Counted from the stretch's first letter, positions 1-7,464 are shown. The stretch: DNA of 13,261 nucleotides from Turicibacter sp. (GCA_030531025.1 JAUMTV010000084.1:1-13261); one strand, 5' to 3'. The notes: generated by a model not told the origin, from the letters alone. Program-made: numbers and translations.

Positions 1-3
1 TTT

Positions 4-30
4 CAAAGCTGACCTCGCGGAGGGAGTTTG
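4..30. other. GC-rich imperfect hairpin at window start
   Basis: CAAA, CT and CCTC on the left can pair with GAGG, AG and TTTG on the right around a GCG loop. A T-rich stretch follows. This could be the terminator of a gene outside the window to the left. The stem is interrupted and the upstream gene is not visible, so the role is uncertain. Confidence 0.25.
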
Positions 31-117
31 GATTTATTTTCATAGTAGAAACAGATAAGTATTCTACAATTGAGCTTATAAATGGAAATGAGTAAAGTCA
101 TTTCCTAATCAAGGTAA

Positions 118-310
118 CCTATAGTCCAGTTAGAAATTTTATCTGAAGAAAATTTATCTGGACTTATATAGGTACAAGATGATATTTCATCGCAATTTCA
201 TTAAATTTTTCTTGTGAGTGGGTCCCCTGCCATTTTCGAAGAAAATGTATCTAGCGCTGATAGGGATTTAAAAGTTTTTATAATGTGAAAAACTTATCTG
301 GATTTATATA
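118..310 (-). repeat. Composite copy of TIR-bounded modular repeat (family 1)
   Basis: Read on the - strand, this starts with a TATATAAATCCAG end (310-298). Next come a short A/T hairpin, one 46-bp B module (265-220) with a CATTTTC-TTC-GAAAATG hairpin, about 50 bp of unrelated sequence, a second TATATAAGTCCAG end (170-158) and the closing end CTGGACTATAG (129-119). It belongs to the same family as 7465-7611 and 13127-13261. It looks like a nested or partly decayed pair of elements. It contains no coding capacity. Confidence 0.75.
120..170 (-). repeat. Minimal family 1 element (ends plus one hairpin)
   Basis: This 51-bp unit has both inverted ends, TATAGTCCAG (120-129) and CTGGACTTATATA (158-170). 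Only the A/T hairpin (AAATTTT/AAAATTT on the - strand) lies between them, with no B module. It is the shortest form of the repeat in this window and defines its ends. Confidence 0.65.
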
Positions 311-430
311 ATCTATTTGATAATTAGAGTTTTTGCTTGTTGCGACATTAATTCTTTTTGAACGGATGAAGCGATGCTTTTTTAGGAGAAAGATGAGGTA
401 ATCATCTGTTTTACTTAATCTGAGTGCCTT

Positions 431-464
431 CTCATTTCTTGATAGGAATCATTTAAGAAATGAG
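431..464. repeat. Perfect 10-bp inverted repeat upstream of gerA
   Basis: CTCATTTCTT (431-440) and AAGAAATGAG (455-464) are exact reverse complements around a 14-nt spacer. The dyad ends about 26 bp before the putative sigma-G -35 element. It could be a regulator site or an RNA hairpin. It is not followed by a convincing T-run, so I do not call it a terminator. Confidence 0.5.
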
Positions 465-489
465 GTTTAATTTGGAAAAGGATATCTAT

Positions 490-518
490 GCATAACTCAC
501 TATATTTCACAAATAATA
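490..518 (+). promoter_or_regulatory. Sigma-G-like promoter of the gerA operon
   Basis: GCATA (490-494) fits the sigma-G -35 form GYATR. AATAATA (512-518) fits CATNNTA except for its first base. The spacer is 17 bp. Transcription would start near 525, too late to leave a usable leader for an ATG at 526 but suitable for the ATG at 553. Forespore-specific expression is what is known for gerA-type operons. Confidence 0.5.
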
Positions 519-552
519 GGGATAAATGTTGAAAAAAGTGGGTGAAAATGAG

Positions 553-2121
553 ATGGATCTTTTTAAAATCTTTAAAGGGAAAAAGAATACAAAGGCACCA
601 ATTCCAAAGGAGAAACAAAATCGTCTGTATCCGGAGCTTGATCAAAATCTTTCAACGATTAAAGAAGCTTTAGGAAATGCGAATGACCTTTTGATTCGTC
701 AGCTTCGTTTAGCGGGTGAAAACAATATAGGGGCTGCTGTTTTAGGAATTGATGGCTTAATTGATGCAAATCAAGCGGAGCAATTTATTGTTCATGTGTT
801 AGCCATTGATCTATCACTAGTGGATGATACTAACAATCGTTCATATGGTGTGTTTCAATCGATTTTTGAATCGCGAATTAGCATGATTGATGCGAAGTGT
901 GGCCAAAGTTTTCAAGATTTGTATACAAATTTACTAAATGGTCACGTGATTGTGTTAATTGATGGTGTTGACCAGTTTATGATGTTTGATTGTAAAGGAT
1001 GGCAAATGCGCTCCATTAGTGAACCGCAGACAGAACAATCGGTTTATGGACCGAAAGATTGTTTTGTTGAAACGATTCGTGTCAATACAGCAACTCTTCG
1101 TCGTCGAATTAAAGATCATCGCCTTCGTTTTGATGCACACGTTGTTGGGAAAGTGACGCAAACCGATGTGTTTGTCGCTTATATTGATGGCGTGACCGAT
1201 CCCAAGTTAGTAGAGACGGTGAATAAACGAATTGAAAGTATTGATATTGATGGATTTGTCGATTCAAGTGAGTTAATGCAGTTAATTGAAGACCATCATA
1301 TTACAATTTTTCCACGCCTTCATCAAAGTGAACGACCAGATAAAGTCTCAGCAGCCCTCATGCAAGGTGGCATTGTGATTTTATTTGATGGATCACCATT
1401 TGTAACAATAGGACCTGCCTATTTTGCGACGATGTTTCAAGCAACGGACGACTATTATTCACGACCGTTAATTGCAACATTGATGCGAATTCTTCGTTAC
1501 GCTTCCTTTTTCATGGTGATTTTAGTTCCAGGACTATATGTGGCGATTTCAACGTTTCATCAAGAAATGATTCCAACTGTTTTACTAATAACAATTATTA
1601 ATCAGCGAAGTGCCAATCCATTTCCAACCTATATTGAGACTTTAGTGATTCTCGTTTTATTTGAGGTTATCCGTGAAGCTTCTATCCGTACACCGAGCGT
1701 TGTTGGGAACTCAATGACAATTGTAGGATCATTAATTATTGGACAGACCATTGTGCAGGCTGGATTAGTGTCTTATATGGTGATTATTATTGTTTCGATT
1801 ACCTCAATTGCTGCTTTTATTTTATCAAGTAGCCGTTTAAATAATGCCACACGTATTTTAACCTTTATCTTCTTATTTTTAGGGGCAACATTTGGACTTT
1901 ATGGCATTACAATAGGATTTATTCTTCTGATTTTACATTTATGTTCCTTAACAACGCTTGATCAACCTTATCTTGCCTCAATGGCACCATTTAATCTTCA
2001 TGATCAAGAAGATCAATTTTTACGTTTGCCTTTATCATGGATGAAGTATCGTCCACGTATTTTTAAAACTCGTAATAAAATTCGTCATAATCTTGACGAT
2101 GCGATGAGGGAGGAAGAATAA
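553..2121 (+). CDS. gerKA: Spore germination receptor subunit A (GerA/GerKA family)
   Basis: This is the A subunit of a nutrient germinant receptor in the spore inner membrane, where A, B and C subunits together trigger germination. A soluble N-terminal region of about 300 residues is followed by a cluster of hydrophobic helices from roughly residue 315. The family-typical stretches GGIVILFDGSPF, YYSRP and EVIREASIRTP are present, and the tail is basic. I place the start at 553 (MDLFKIF). It has an AAGTGGGTGA-like ribosome site 7 bp upstream, whereas the in-frame ATG at 526 lacks one and sits at the predicted transcript start. At about 522 residues the length is usual for the family. The order A-C-B resembles the gerK operon; the symbol follows that order and is by family, not orthology. 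The germinant cannot be read from the sequence. Confidence 0.93.
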   Translation: MDLFKIFKGKKNTKAPIPKEKQNRLYPELDQNLSTIKEALGNANDLLIRQLRLAGENNIGAAVLGIDGLIDANQAEQFIVHVLAIDLSLVDDTNNRSYGVFQSIFESRISMIDAKCGQSFQDLYTNLLNGHVIVLIDGVDQFMMFDCKGWQMRSISEPQTEQSVYGPKDCFVETIRVNTATLRRRIKDHRLRFDAHVVGKVTQTDVFVAYIDGVTDPKLVETVNKRIESIDIDGFVDSSELMQLIEDHHITIFPRLHQSERPDKVSAALMQGGIVILFDGSPFVTIGPAYFATMFQATDDYYSRPLIATLMRILRYASFFMVILVPGLYVAISTFHQEMIPTVLLITIINQRSANPFPTYIETLVILVLFEVIREASIRTPSVVGNSMTIVGSLIIGQTIVQAGLVSYMVIIIVSITSIAAFILSSSRLNNATRILTFIFLFLGATFGLYGITIGFILLILHLCSLTTLDQPYLASMAPFNLHDQEDQFLRLPLSWMKYRPRIFKTRNKIRHNLDDAMREEE

Positions 2122-2123
2122 AC

Positions 2124-3287
2124 ATGAAGCGTTTGTTTTTACTGTTAGGGTGTTTGCTTTGTTTAGTTGGCTGCTCGAATAAAATTGAGATGAGTGAACT
2201 TGGAATTGTTAGTGGATTTGGGATTGACCAAACCGAAAATGGTTATCGATTAAGCGCTCAAGTTATTAACCCAAGTTCAGTAGCAGGAAATCATCAAGAC
2301 ACTTTACCCGTGTATATTTTAGAAGCAGAAGGTGTCTCTCTTTATGATGCGTATCGTGAGTTAAATACAATGACTTCGAAAACGTTATATTTACCGCATT
2401 TAAGTGTCATTGTAATCGATGAAGCGACAGCTAAAAAGGGTATTAATGAGGTGTTAGATTTTACATTAAGAAATGTCAAGATTCGTCCGAATATATCACT
2501 CGTGGTCGCAAATGAATCACCTGCTAGTGAAATACTAAAAGTCCTAGTTCCGAGTGAGACAGTTCCAATTAATCAAATAGATGCGGTTTCCAATGTATGT
2601 GAAACTTGTACTTCTCGATTGGTTCATTATAACTTATATGATGTCAGTGGAAAGGTAAATGCAAAAGGCGATAATATTGTTTTAAATACTGCAAGTATTA
2701 AAGGTGCCAAAAGTGAGACAGGTGAAGATGTTGAAAATATCTTAGAGTCTTTTTCACCAGTTCAGTTACAACTGAATGGGCTAGCTGCTTTTAATTCAGA
2801 TCAAATGGTCGGTTACTTAACTAATCAAGAAGCTGAAATTTTTAATTTACTTGCCAATGAAGGAAACAGTGTCGTAATCGATAAGAAACAAGAGGATTAC
2901 TTGATTACATTTGAAGGTCGTGATGGAAAAGTTGAAATGAAGCCAAACATTGATGCAAAAAAAGTTGCAGTGAAATGCGAAGTCAAAGGTGATTTAATGC
3001 AAATTAATTATCCGATCGATTTATCAAATCCAAAAAATCTTGCTGATCTTGAGCAATATTTATCTGATGACGTAAAGGCTCAAGTAGAGGCCTTACTTAA
3101 AAAATCTCAAGAGGAGTTGAAGTCAGATATTTTTGGGGTTGGAAGTAAAGTGTATCAAAAAGAACCGAAATATTGGAGTCAGATTGAAGGCTATTGGAAT
3201 GAGATTTATCCAGAATTAACATTTGAAGTTGATGTGAAAGTTAAAATTGCATCTGTTGGAGATATTCAAAATTTAGTGGAACAATAG
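2124..3287 (+). CDS. gerKC: Ger(x)C family spore germination lipoprotein
   Basis: This is the C subunit of the germinant receptor, a lipoprotein on the outer face of the spore inner membrane. The first 17 residues form a lipoprotein signal peptide with lipobox LVGC, making Cys17 the acylated residue. The next stretch (EMSELGIVSGFGIDQTENGY) is typical of the Ger(x)C N-terminal domain. The remainder is soluble and mixed alpha/beta, ending in a long C-terminal domain. The ATG lies two bases after the stop of the A-subunit gene, with GGGAGGAAG upstream, so the two are translated from one message. At 387 residues the length is normal. There is no sign of damage. Confidence 0.93.
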   Translation: MKRLFLLLGCLLCLVGCSNKIEMSELGIVSGFGIDQTENGYRLSAQVINPSSVAGNHQDTLPVYILEAEGVSLYDAYRELNTMTSKTLYLPHLSVIVIDEATAKKGINEVLDFTLRNVKIRPNISLVVANESPASEILKVLVPSETVPINQIDAVSNVCETCTSRLVHYNLYDVSGKVNAKGDNIVLNTASIKGAKSETGEDVENILESFSPVQLQLNGLAAFNSDQMVGYLTNQEAEIFNLLANEGNSVVIDKKQEDYLITFEGRDGKVEMKPNIDAKKVAVKCEVKGDLMQINYPIDLSNPKNLADLEQYLSDDVKAQVEALLKKSQEELKSDIFGVGSKVYQKEPKYWSQIEGYWNEIYPELTFEVDVKVKIASVGDIQNLVEQ

Positions 3288-3302
3288 AAAGGGGTGTTTT
3301 AG

Positions 3303-4427
3303 ATGAAAACGTCACGATTAAGTTTAAACCAAATGTTTACGTTAATGGTTCTCTTTTTAATCGCTAGTCCAACGTTAACGATGGTCGGTCGAATGTCAGG
3401 CCAAGATGTTTGGATTGTTATATTAATCGCTTCAGTCATTGGATTAGTTTTATTTTTAATGTTTTATCGGATTAGTCGTCTACATTCTTATGCGCCGTTA
3501 TGGAGTATTATTCAAGATAGTTTTGGAAAGTGGTTGGGTGGTTTAGTCGCTTTAGGTTATTCGGGATACTTTTTATATCTGGCTACGAGTCTACTAAAAA
3601 GTACAGGAGACATGATTCAGTTTACGTTACTGCCCCAAGCTAATTTGTTTGTCGTTAATGGCTTATTAATGTTAGCCGTGGTTTATGGGATGATTTTAGG
3701 GATAAATGCTATTGGACGCTCTTCTGAATTGTTATTTTATGTCGTTATCTTGTTACTCGTACCATTAATCTTCTGTATTTTCACCTCAGATATTTTTAAA
3801 TTTGATAATTTCTTACCAGTTCTTGAAAAAGGATTTTATGGCATTCGACGAGATATTTATACAGCAACCTTTCTTCCATTTGGAGAGTTAGTCTGTTTTT
3901 TAGCGATTTTTCCGCTGATTCCTGGAAAACATCAATCCGGTATTTTAAAAATTAGTTTAATTAGTATTGTACTAGGAACTTTTATTATTGTTATGTTAGA
4001 TGCTCTAAATGTTGGAATTTTAGGTCCTGATTTAGCTAAAAACTTCGTTTATCCATTTTATAATGCGATGAAGATGGTTGGTGTGGGAGTCTTCTTTGAA
4101 CGATTAGATCCTATTGCCATTTTAATTTTAATGATGACTTGCTTTTTTAAGATGGCAGTTTATTTTTATTCAGGTGTCGTTTGTTTAGATGGCTTAATGT
4201 CGCGCTTTACTTATCGTCAATTAGCCATCCCTGTTGGAATCATTGTTGTAGTGGCTAGTGGGTTTATAAGTGAAAATCGAGTGCAAGATTTATATCGAGC
4301 GATCCATTTTAATTCTCGTTATGTTCATCCGGCTTTTCAACTAGCGATTCCACTTCTTTTATGGATTATTAGTGAAATGAAGTATCGTAAACATCCAAGG
4401 CAAATAAAAACTGAGACTAGCAACTAG
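3303..4427 (+). CDS. gerKB: Spore germination permease-like subunit B (GerAB/GerKB family)
   Basis: This is the B subunit of the receptor, related to amino-acid/polyamine permeases and, from family knowledge, the likely germinant-binding subunit. The 374-residue protein is almost entirely hydrophobic, with about ten membrane segments. It begins with SLNQMFTLMVLFLIASPTL, as spore permeases do. AAAGGGGTG sits just before the ATG, and the gene follows the C-subunit gene by 15 bp, completing an A-C-B operon. The last six codons and the stop codon lie inside the stem of the downstream terminator. The protein looks intact. Confidence 0.93.
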   Translation: MKTSRLSLNQMFTLMVLFLIASPTLTMVGRMSGQDVWIVILIASVIGLVLFLMFYRISRLHSYAPLWSIIQDSFGKWLGGLVALGYSGYFLYLATSLLKSTGDMIQFTLLPQANLFVVNGLLMLAVVYGMILGINAIGRSSELLFYVVILLLVPLIFCIFTSDIFKFDNFLPVLEKGFYGIRRDIYTATFLPFGELVCFLAIFPLIPGKHQSGILKISLISIVLGTFIIVMLDALNVGILGPDLAKNFVYPFYNAMKMVGVGVFFERLDPIAILILMMTCFFKMAVYFYSGVVCLDGLMSRFTYRQLAIPVGIIVVVASGFISENRVQDLYRAIHFNSRYVHPAFQLAIPLLLWIISEMKYRKHPRQIKTETSN

Positions 4428-4438
4428 CCTCAGTTTTT
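4406..4438. terminator. Bidirectional terminator between gerKB and the lipoprotein gene
   Basis: AAAAACTGAG, a bulged A, CTAG, loop CAA, CTAG, a C, then CTCAGTTTTT. T-runs on both strands let it end the ger operon (+) and the 5096-4440 gene (-). It overlaps the gerKB stop codon (4425-4427) and ends one base before the other gene's stop at 4440. Confidence 0.88.
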
Positions 4439-4439
4439 A

Positions 4440-5096
4440 TTATTTACGGTCATAGCTTGTTTCTGATAGTCGATCAATTTCTGACCAGGCAAGTGTCAAA
4501 TAGTTTTGTGCTTGACGTTCTACTTCTGCATTCGAATCTAATAATGTTTGACGCTCTTCTAGTGTCTCTGCTTGAAAGATTTCATATTCAGCTGTTTTAT
4601 ACTGAATATTGTAGTCGTACGCTTTGACGACGTATTCTTGTAAAGTAGCGACTTCTTCTGTTGGGCGTAGCAGTGCTTCGATAGTATTCATTTCATTGGT
4701 TGTTTGATTTAACAAGTTTTCACGAATTGAAAGTTGTGCTGCTTCTGCATCTGTCCCAACAACAGAATAAACTTGTGTTAAGTTTGAGTCAAGCAGTGAA
4801 ATGGTATCTTCAAGAGCCGTTACTTTTTCATACATATAGTCGACAAATTCTTGTTGAGTTGCAAATGTTTTTTCAGTGGTTTGTGTTGAGTTAGATTCGG
4901 CACTTGAGTCTGAAGCATCTGATGTCTCACCTTCAGTCGATGAATTCGTCACCGTGCTTGAGCTATTTCCGGTTGGTTTAGTAATCGATAAACTCTGTAA
5001 AGATTGAGGTGTCGAGATCGTTGTTGATTCATTATTACCAGCACAACCAGATAAAGCAATGAGGGTTAATCCTAACAGTAAAGATACAGGTTTCAT
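4440..5096 (-). CDS. Lipoprotein of unknown function
   Basis: I do not recognise a family. The N-terminus is a clear lipoprotein signal peptide with lipobox LSGC (Cys18). It is followed by about 60 residues rich in Ser, Thr, Asn, Glu and Asp, probably a flexible linker holding the protein off the membrane. From about residue 78 to the end it is predicted alpha-helical and acidic, with heptad-like hydrophobic spacing. This suggests a small helical-bundle or coiled-coil domain exposed outside the membrane. GAGGTGA lies upstream of the ATG. The YihY-family gene ends 71 bp upstream on the same strand, so cotranscription is possible. It converges on the ger operon and shares its terminator. A spore-envelope role would be a guess from position only. 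Confidence 0.8.
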   Translation of the reverse strand: MKPVSLLLGLTLIALSGCAGNNESTTISTPQSLQSLSITKPTGNSSSTVTNSSTEGETSDASDSSAESNSTQTTEKTFATQQEFVDYMYEKVTALEDTISLLDSNLTQVYSVVGTDAEAAQLSIRENLLNQTTNEMNTIEALLRPTEEVATLQEYVVKAYDYNIQYKTAEYEIFQAETLEERQTLLDSNAEVERQAQNYLTLAWSEIDRLSETSYDRK

Positions 5097-5167
5097 ATTT
5101 TTTCACCTCAGTTATCAGTATGTTTCATTGTATTCATGAATGAGGTGATTCATACAAGAAGTTGAAG

Positions 5168-6100
5168 CTATTTGTTTATCTTTTGTTCGTCATCAACTGA
5201 AAATTTTGTCCATTTAGAAAGATATTTGAATCTTTGAATAAAGGTCAGTCGAGGTAAATAGTCAACCCCACCCAAATAGTCACGTTTTAAAACATAGTTC
5301 ACTTGTAAACCAAGCGTGATCGTATAACCTAAAAGATAAAGCCAAAATAAAAGAATGATGATAACAGAGAGACTTCCATAAAATTTATTGTAGTTAGCAA
5401 TATAATTGACATAAAAACTAAATCCAATGGAAGTAATGCTCCAACCAACCGCCGTAATTAATGCACCTGGGATAATTTCATGAATTTTAATTTTAATTGT
5501 TGGTGCGAGGTAAAACAAAAGTAAGAAAAAGGAGAAGTAAGCTAAAAAACTAACGAGTGAGCGGATGATATTAAAGAGTACAATCATATAAGGATCGAGA
5601 CTGATATGAAAAACGTGAAGGATTAAGGAGATAAACACTTGACCAAAAAACGCAAAGATAATAGCAACTACTAAGAGTAAGATCATAAAACAAAGCATTA
5701 AAAAGGAAAAGATGCGTTCTAAATAGGCGAATTTCATGAGTGGAACTTGATAGGTCGTATTTGCTGCATTTGAAATTCCATAAAATCCTTTAGAAATAAG
5801 CCAAAAGAACGAGATGGCTGTGAAGATGACAAAGAGGGTTCCTGATTGTATAGTCGAAGAGGTATTGAATAAATAAAGTAGGAGTTGTTGAACTTCTTGA
5901 GGAGCATAAGCCGTAATTAAGTATTTAACAATATCCGTATTAAGGGATAAATAGGTTCCGAGTTGGACGGTGACGACGAGTAGCGGGACGATTGCCATAA
6001 TTAAATTAAAGGCAATTTGTTCAGGTAAAGCTTTGATTTCACGGTGTTTCATTTGTTCTTGTATTTTTTTTATAAAGGTTAAGCTAAAAAGATGTTGCAT
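5168..6100 (-). CDS. YihY/BrkB-family inner membrane protein
   Basis: This integral membrane protein of 310 residues has about six hydrophobic segments. It shows family features: an N-terminal amphipathic stretch, then LPEQIAFNLIMAIVPLLVV, a central glycine-rich FYGISNAANTTYQVP region, a PGALITAVGWSITSIGFSFYVNY segment and IILLFWLYLLGYTITLGLQVNYVL near the end. The family was once annotated as ribonuclease BN or BrkB; that enzymatic label is not supported, and the function is unsettled (transporter-like). GGGAGGGA lies 6 bp before the ATG. The gene is divergent from pdaA and may be cotranscribed with the downstream lipoprotein gene. The protein looks complete. Confidence 0.88.
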   Translation of the reverse strand: MQHLFSLTFIKKIQEQMKHREIKALPEQIAFNLIMAIVPLLVVTVQLGTYLSLNTDIVKYLITAYAPQEVQQLLLYLFNTSSTIQSGTLFVIFTAISFFWLISKGFYGISNAANTTYQVPLMKFAYLERIFSFLMLCFMILLLVVAIIFAFFGQVFISLILHVFHISLDPYMIVLFNIIRSLVSFLAYFSFFLLLFYLAPTIKIKIHEIIPGALITAVGWSITSIGFSFYVNYIANYNKFYGSLSVIIILLFWLYLLGYTITLGLQVNYVLKRDYLGGVDYLPRLTFIQRFKYLSKWTKFSVDDEQKINK

Positions 6101-6191
6101 AGATGTTCCCTCCCAGTTAGAGTTGCTAATTCATGATATGTAGTAAGTTTAAGGGACATACCATGATTAATCAATCGTTTTATGTTGTTTA

Positions 6192-6221
6192 TGTATATTT
6201 TAATCAAAATTCGACAAATTA
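6192..6221 (+). promoter_or_regulatory. Sigma-G-like promoter of pdaA
   Basis: TGTATA (6192-6197, containing GTATA, a GYATR match) and CAAATTA (6215-6221, fits CATNNTA in six of seven positions) are 17 bp apart, the same spacing as upstream of the ger operon. Transcription would begin near 6228, ahead of the ribosome site at 6245. Sigma-G control is known for Bacillus subtilis pdaA. Confidence 0.5.
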
Positions 6222-6257
6222 TTAGTGATAATTTTTTTATAATGAGAGGTGAACAAC

Positions 6258-7046
6258 ATGAATCGACGTTTTAATTGGAAGTTGACTGTTCTAACATTCC
6301 TCTTATGCTTTATCTCAGTTTGTCACGCAGATGCGAAAGATATTGGCTGGGGTATCCCAAAAGGTGAGAATCATGAGCAACCATGGCCAGGTCAAGAATT
6401 TGATGACATTGTTCGTAACAATGATGCCTATTATATTGGACCTGCAGATGAAAAGATGATTTATTTAACATTTGACTGCGGATATGAAAATGGAAATACA
6501 CCGTTAATCTTAGATGTCTTGAAAAAATATGATGTTCCTGCGCTCTTCTTTGTGACTGGACATTTCATGGAACAAAATCCAGAGCTTGTGAAGCGAATGG
6601 TTGATGAAGGACATATTGTAGGAAATCATACGTGGCATCATCCGGATTTAGCGAAAGTGACAAAAGAAAAGTTTAATGAAGAATTACAATTAATTGAAGA
6701 TAAATATAAAGAGTTAACAGGACAAGAGATGGTCCGTTACTTAAGACCACCTGAAGGACATTTCAATCAACAAATGTTAGATTGGGCGAAAGAACGTGGC
6801 TATTATACAATTTTATGGTCACTTGCTTATATGGATTGGAATGTCGATCAACAAAAAGGTGCCGATTATGCGTATCAACAAATTTTAGACCGAATGCATC
6901 CCGGTGCGATTATTTTAATGCACAGTATTTCAAGTGATAATGCAGAGTGCTTAGATAAGTTAATTCCTGAACTTCGTCGTGAAGGATATGAATTTAAATC
7001 ATTACAATACTTAATGACTCATGAAAGTCCTGTGGTTATTGAGTAA
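6258..7046 (+). CDS. pdaA: PdaA-type spore cortex N-acetylmuramic acid deacetylase
   Basis: This exported NodB-fold deacetylase removes the acetyl group from muramic acid in spore-cortex peptidoglycan, the step that leads to muramic delta-lactam and allows cortex lysis at germination. I choose ATG 6258 over the upstream GTG at 6249 because AGAGGTGA (6245-6252) is then 5 bp away. Residues 1-25 are a signal peptide. PdaA-specific features follow: GWG, HEQP, TFDCGYENG (Asp73, Cys74), GNHTWHHPD (His124, His128), RPPEG (Arg163), YMDWN and ILMHS (His222). The 262-residue length matches PdaA. Position 74, normally Asp in NodB metal sites and Asn in B. subtilis PdaA as I recall it, is Cys here. The gene stands alone, divergent from the YihY-family gene. 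Confidence 0.92.
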   Translation: MNRRFNWKLTVLTFLLCFISVCHADAKDIGWGIPKGENHEQPWPGQEFDDIVRNNDAYYIGPADEKMIYLTFDCGYENGNTPLILDVLKKYDVPALFFVTGHFMEQNPELVKRMVDEGHIVGNHTWHHPDLAKVTKEKFNEELQLIEDKYKELTGQEMVRYLRPPEGHFNQQMLDWAKERGYYTILWSLAYMDWNVDQQKGADYAYQQILDRMHPGAIILMHSISSDNAECLDKLIPELRREGYEFKSLQYLMTHESPVVIE

Positions 7047-7083
7047 AAAAAGAGATTTTTGTTGAAATTTAGTGTTTTTTTGA

Positions 7084-7098
7084 ATGTAAACGTTCTAA
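7084..7098 (+). promoter_or_regulatory. cre-like site (possible CcpA operator)
   Basis: The 15-mer ATGTAAACGTTCTAA matches the catabolite-responsive element consensus WTGNAANCGNWNNCW at every fixed position except the C at position 14. It lies about 50 bp upstream of the extended -10 of the candidate RNA below, where CcpA could activate or modulate. No CcpA gene is in the window. Confidence 0.4.
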
Positions 7099-7144
7099 GA
7101 ACACTAAAAAGACACGATTAATTCATTTTTTGTACATAATTTTG

Positions 7145-7153
7145 TGCCATAAT
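7145..7153 (+). promoter_or_regulatory. Extended -10 promoter of candidate small RNA 1
   Basis: TGCCATAAT reads as TGn followed by CATAAT, five of six matches to the sigma-A -10. The -35 region is only a T-run, which is common with an extended -10. Predicted start is near 7160. Confidence 0.45.
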
Positions 7154-7159
7154 AACTAT

Positions 7160-7293
7160 GGATGAAAATGATAATAAATTTTCTCCCCCTTTGATTTTCT
7201 TATTCATTATGTTTTCTCACTCCCTAAACGGATCGTGTTCCCCCACGACCGTTTAACCAGTCCTCGAGAGTTCCCCCTCTCGAGGGCTTTTTT
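7160..7293 (+). ncRNA. Candidate small regulatory RNA with UUCCCC loops
   Basis: From a predicted start near 7160 to a strong terminator there is no ORF. There are four C-rich motifs in an AT-rich setting: CTCCCCCTTTG (7183-7193), CACTCCC (7218-7224) and two hairpin loops. Hairpin 1 pairs AAACGG-A-TCGTG (7226-7237) with CACGACCGTTT (7244-7254). Hairpin 2 pairs CCTCGAGAG (7262-7270) with CTCTCGAGG (7277-7285) and runs into T6. Both loops are exactly TTCCCC. C-rich UCCC loops and CCCCUUUG segments are known in Gram-positive regulatory RNAs that pair with Shine-Dalgarno sites (Rsa RNAs, RoxS/RsaE, FsrA). Homology to any named RNA is not claimed. It could instead be an untranslated tail of pdaA. 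Confidence 0.5.
7262..7293 (+). terminator. Rho-independent terminator
   Basis: A perfect 9-bp stem CCTCGAGAG/CTCTCGAGG with loop TTCCCC is followed by GC and six T residues. It ends the candidate RNA and any read-through from pdaA. Confidence 0.9.
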
Positions 7294-7337
7294 GTTATAT
7301 CAAGATGCAATCTGATATGGTTAAGGAGGAAATCACA

Positions 7338-7421
7338 GTACTAAAGAATGATTTGTTGATCACACTTTTACTATTAATCGTATTAGAAAAAGAAGAGAGT
7401 GGAAGTTCCTTTATAAGTTGA
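7338..7421 (+). pseudogene. Possible decayed mini-ORF for a short membrane peptide
   Basis: AAGGAGG (7323-7329) is a perfect ribosome site. At the right distance (8 bp) the frame has GTA rather than ATG or GTG, then codes LKNDLLITLLLLIVLEKEE and a short tail to TGA at 7419-7421. The peptide would have one hydrophobic helix and a charged tail. The only standard start in frame is TTG at 7353 or 7356, 23 to 26 bp from the ribosome site. Either the start codon was lost or the likeness is chance. Confidence 0.25.
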
Positions 7422-7464
7422 ATGGTTTTGGTTAGAAGTAAGCCTTCATTTAGAAAGAAGAAAT

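Noticed and set aside
362..384. Short AAGC-GAT-GCTT hairpin followed by T-run as a terminator
   Set aside because: The stem is only four base pairs and no upstream gene is visible.
415..645. Open frame on the - strand upstream of and into gerKA
   Set aside because: It is antisense to the gerKA start and promoter and is low-complexity hydrophobic translation of AT-rich DNA.
5168..6100. Ribonuclease BN annotation for the YihY-family protein
   Set aside because: The protein is an integral membrane protein with no nuclease motif; the old name is a known misannotation of this family.
6238..6243. TATAAT as sigma-A -10 for pdaA
   Set aside because: Transcription would start at or inside the ribosome site, leaving no usable leader; it is probably chance in an A/T run.
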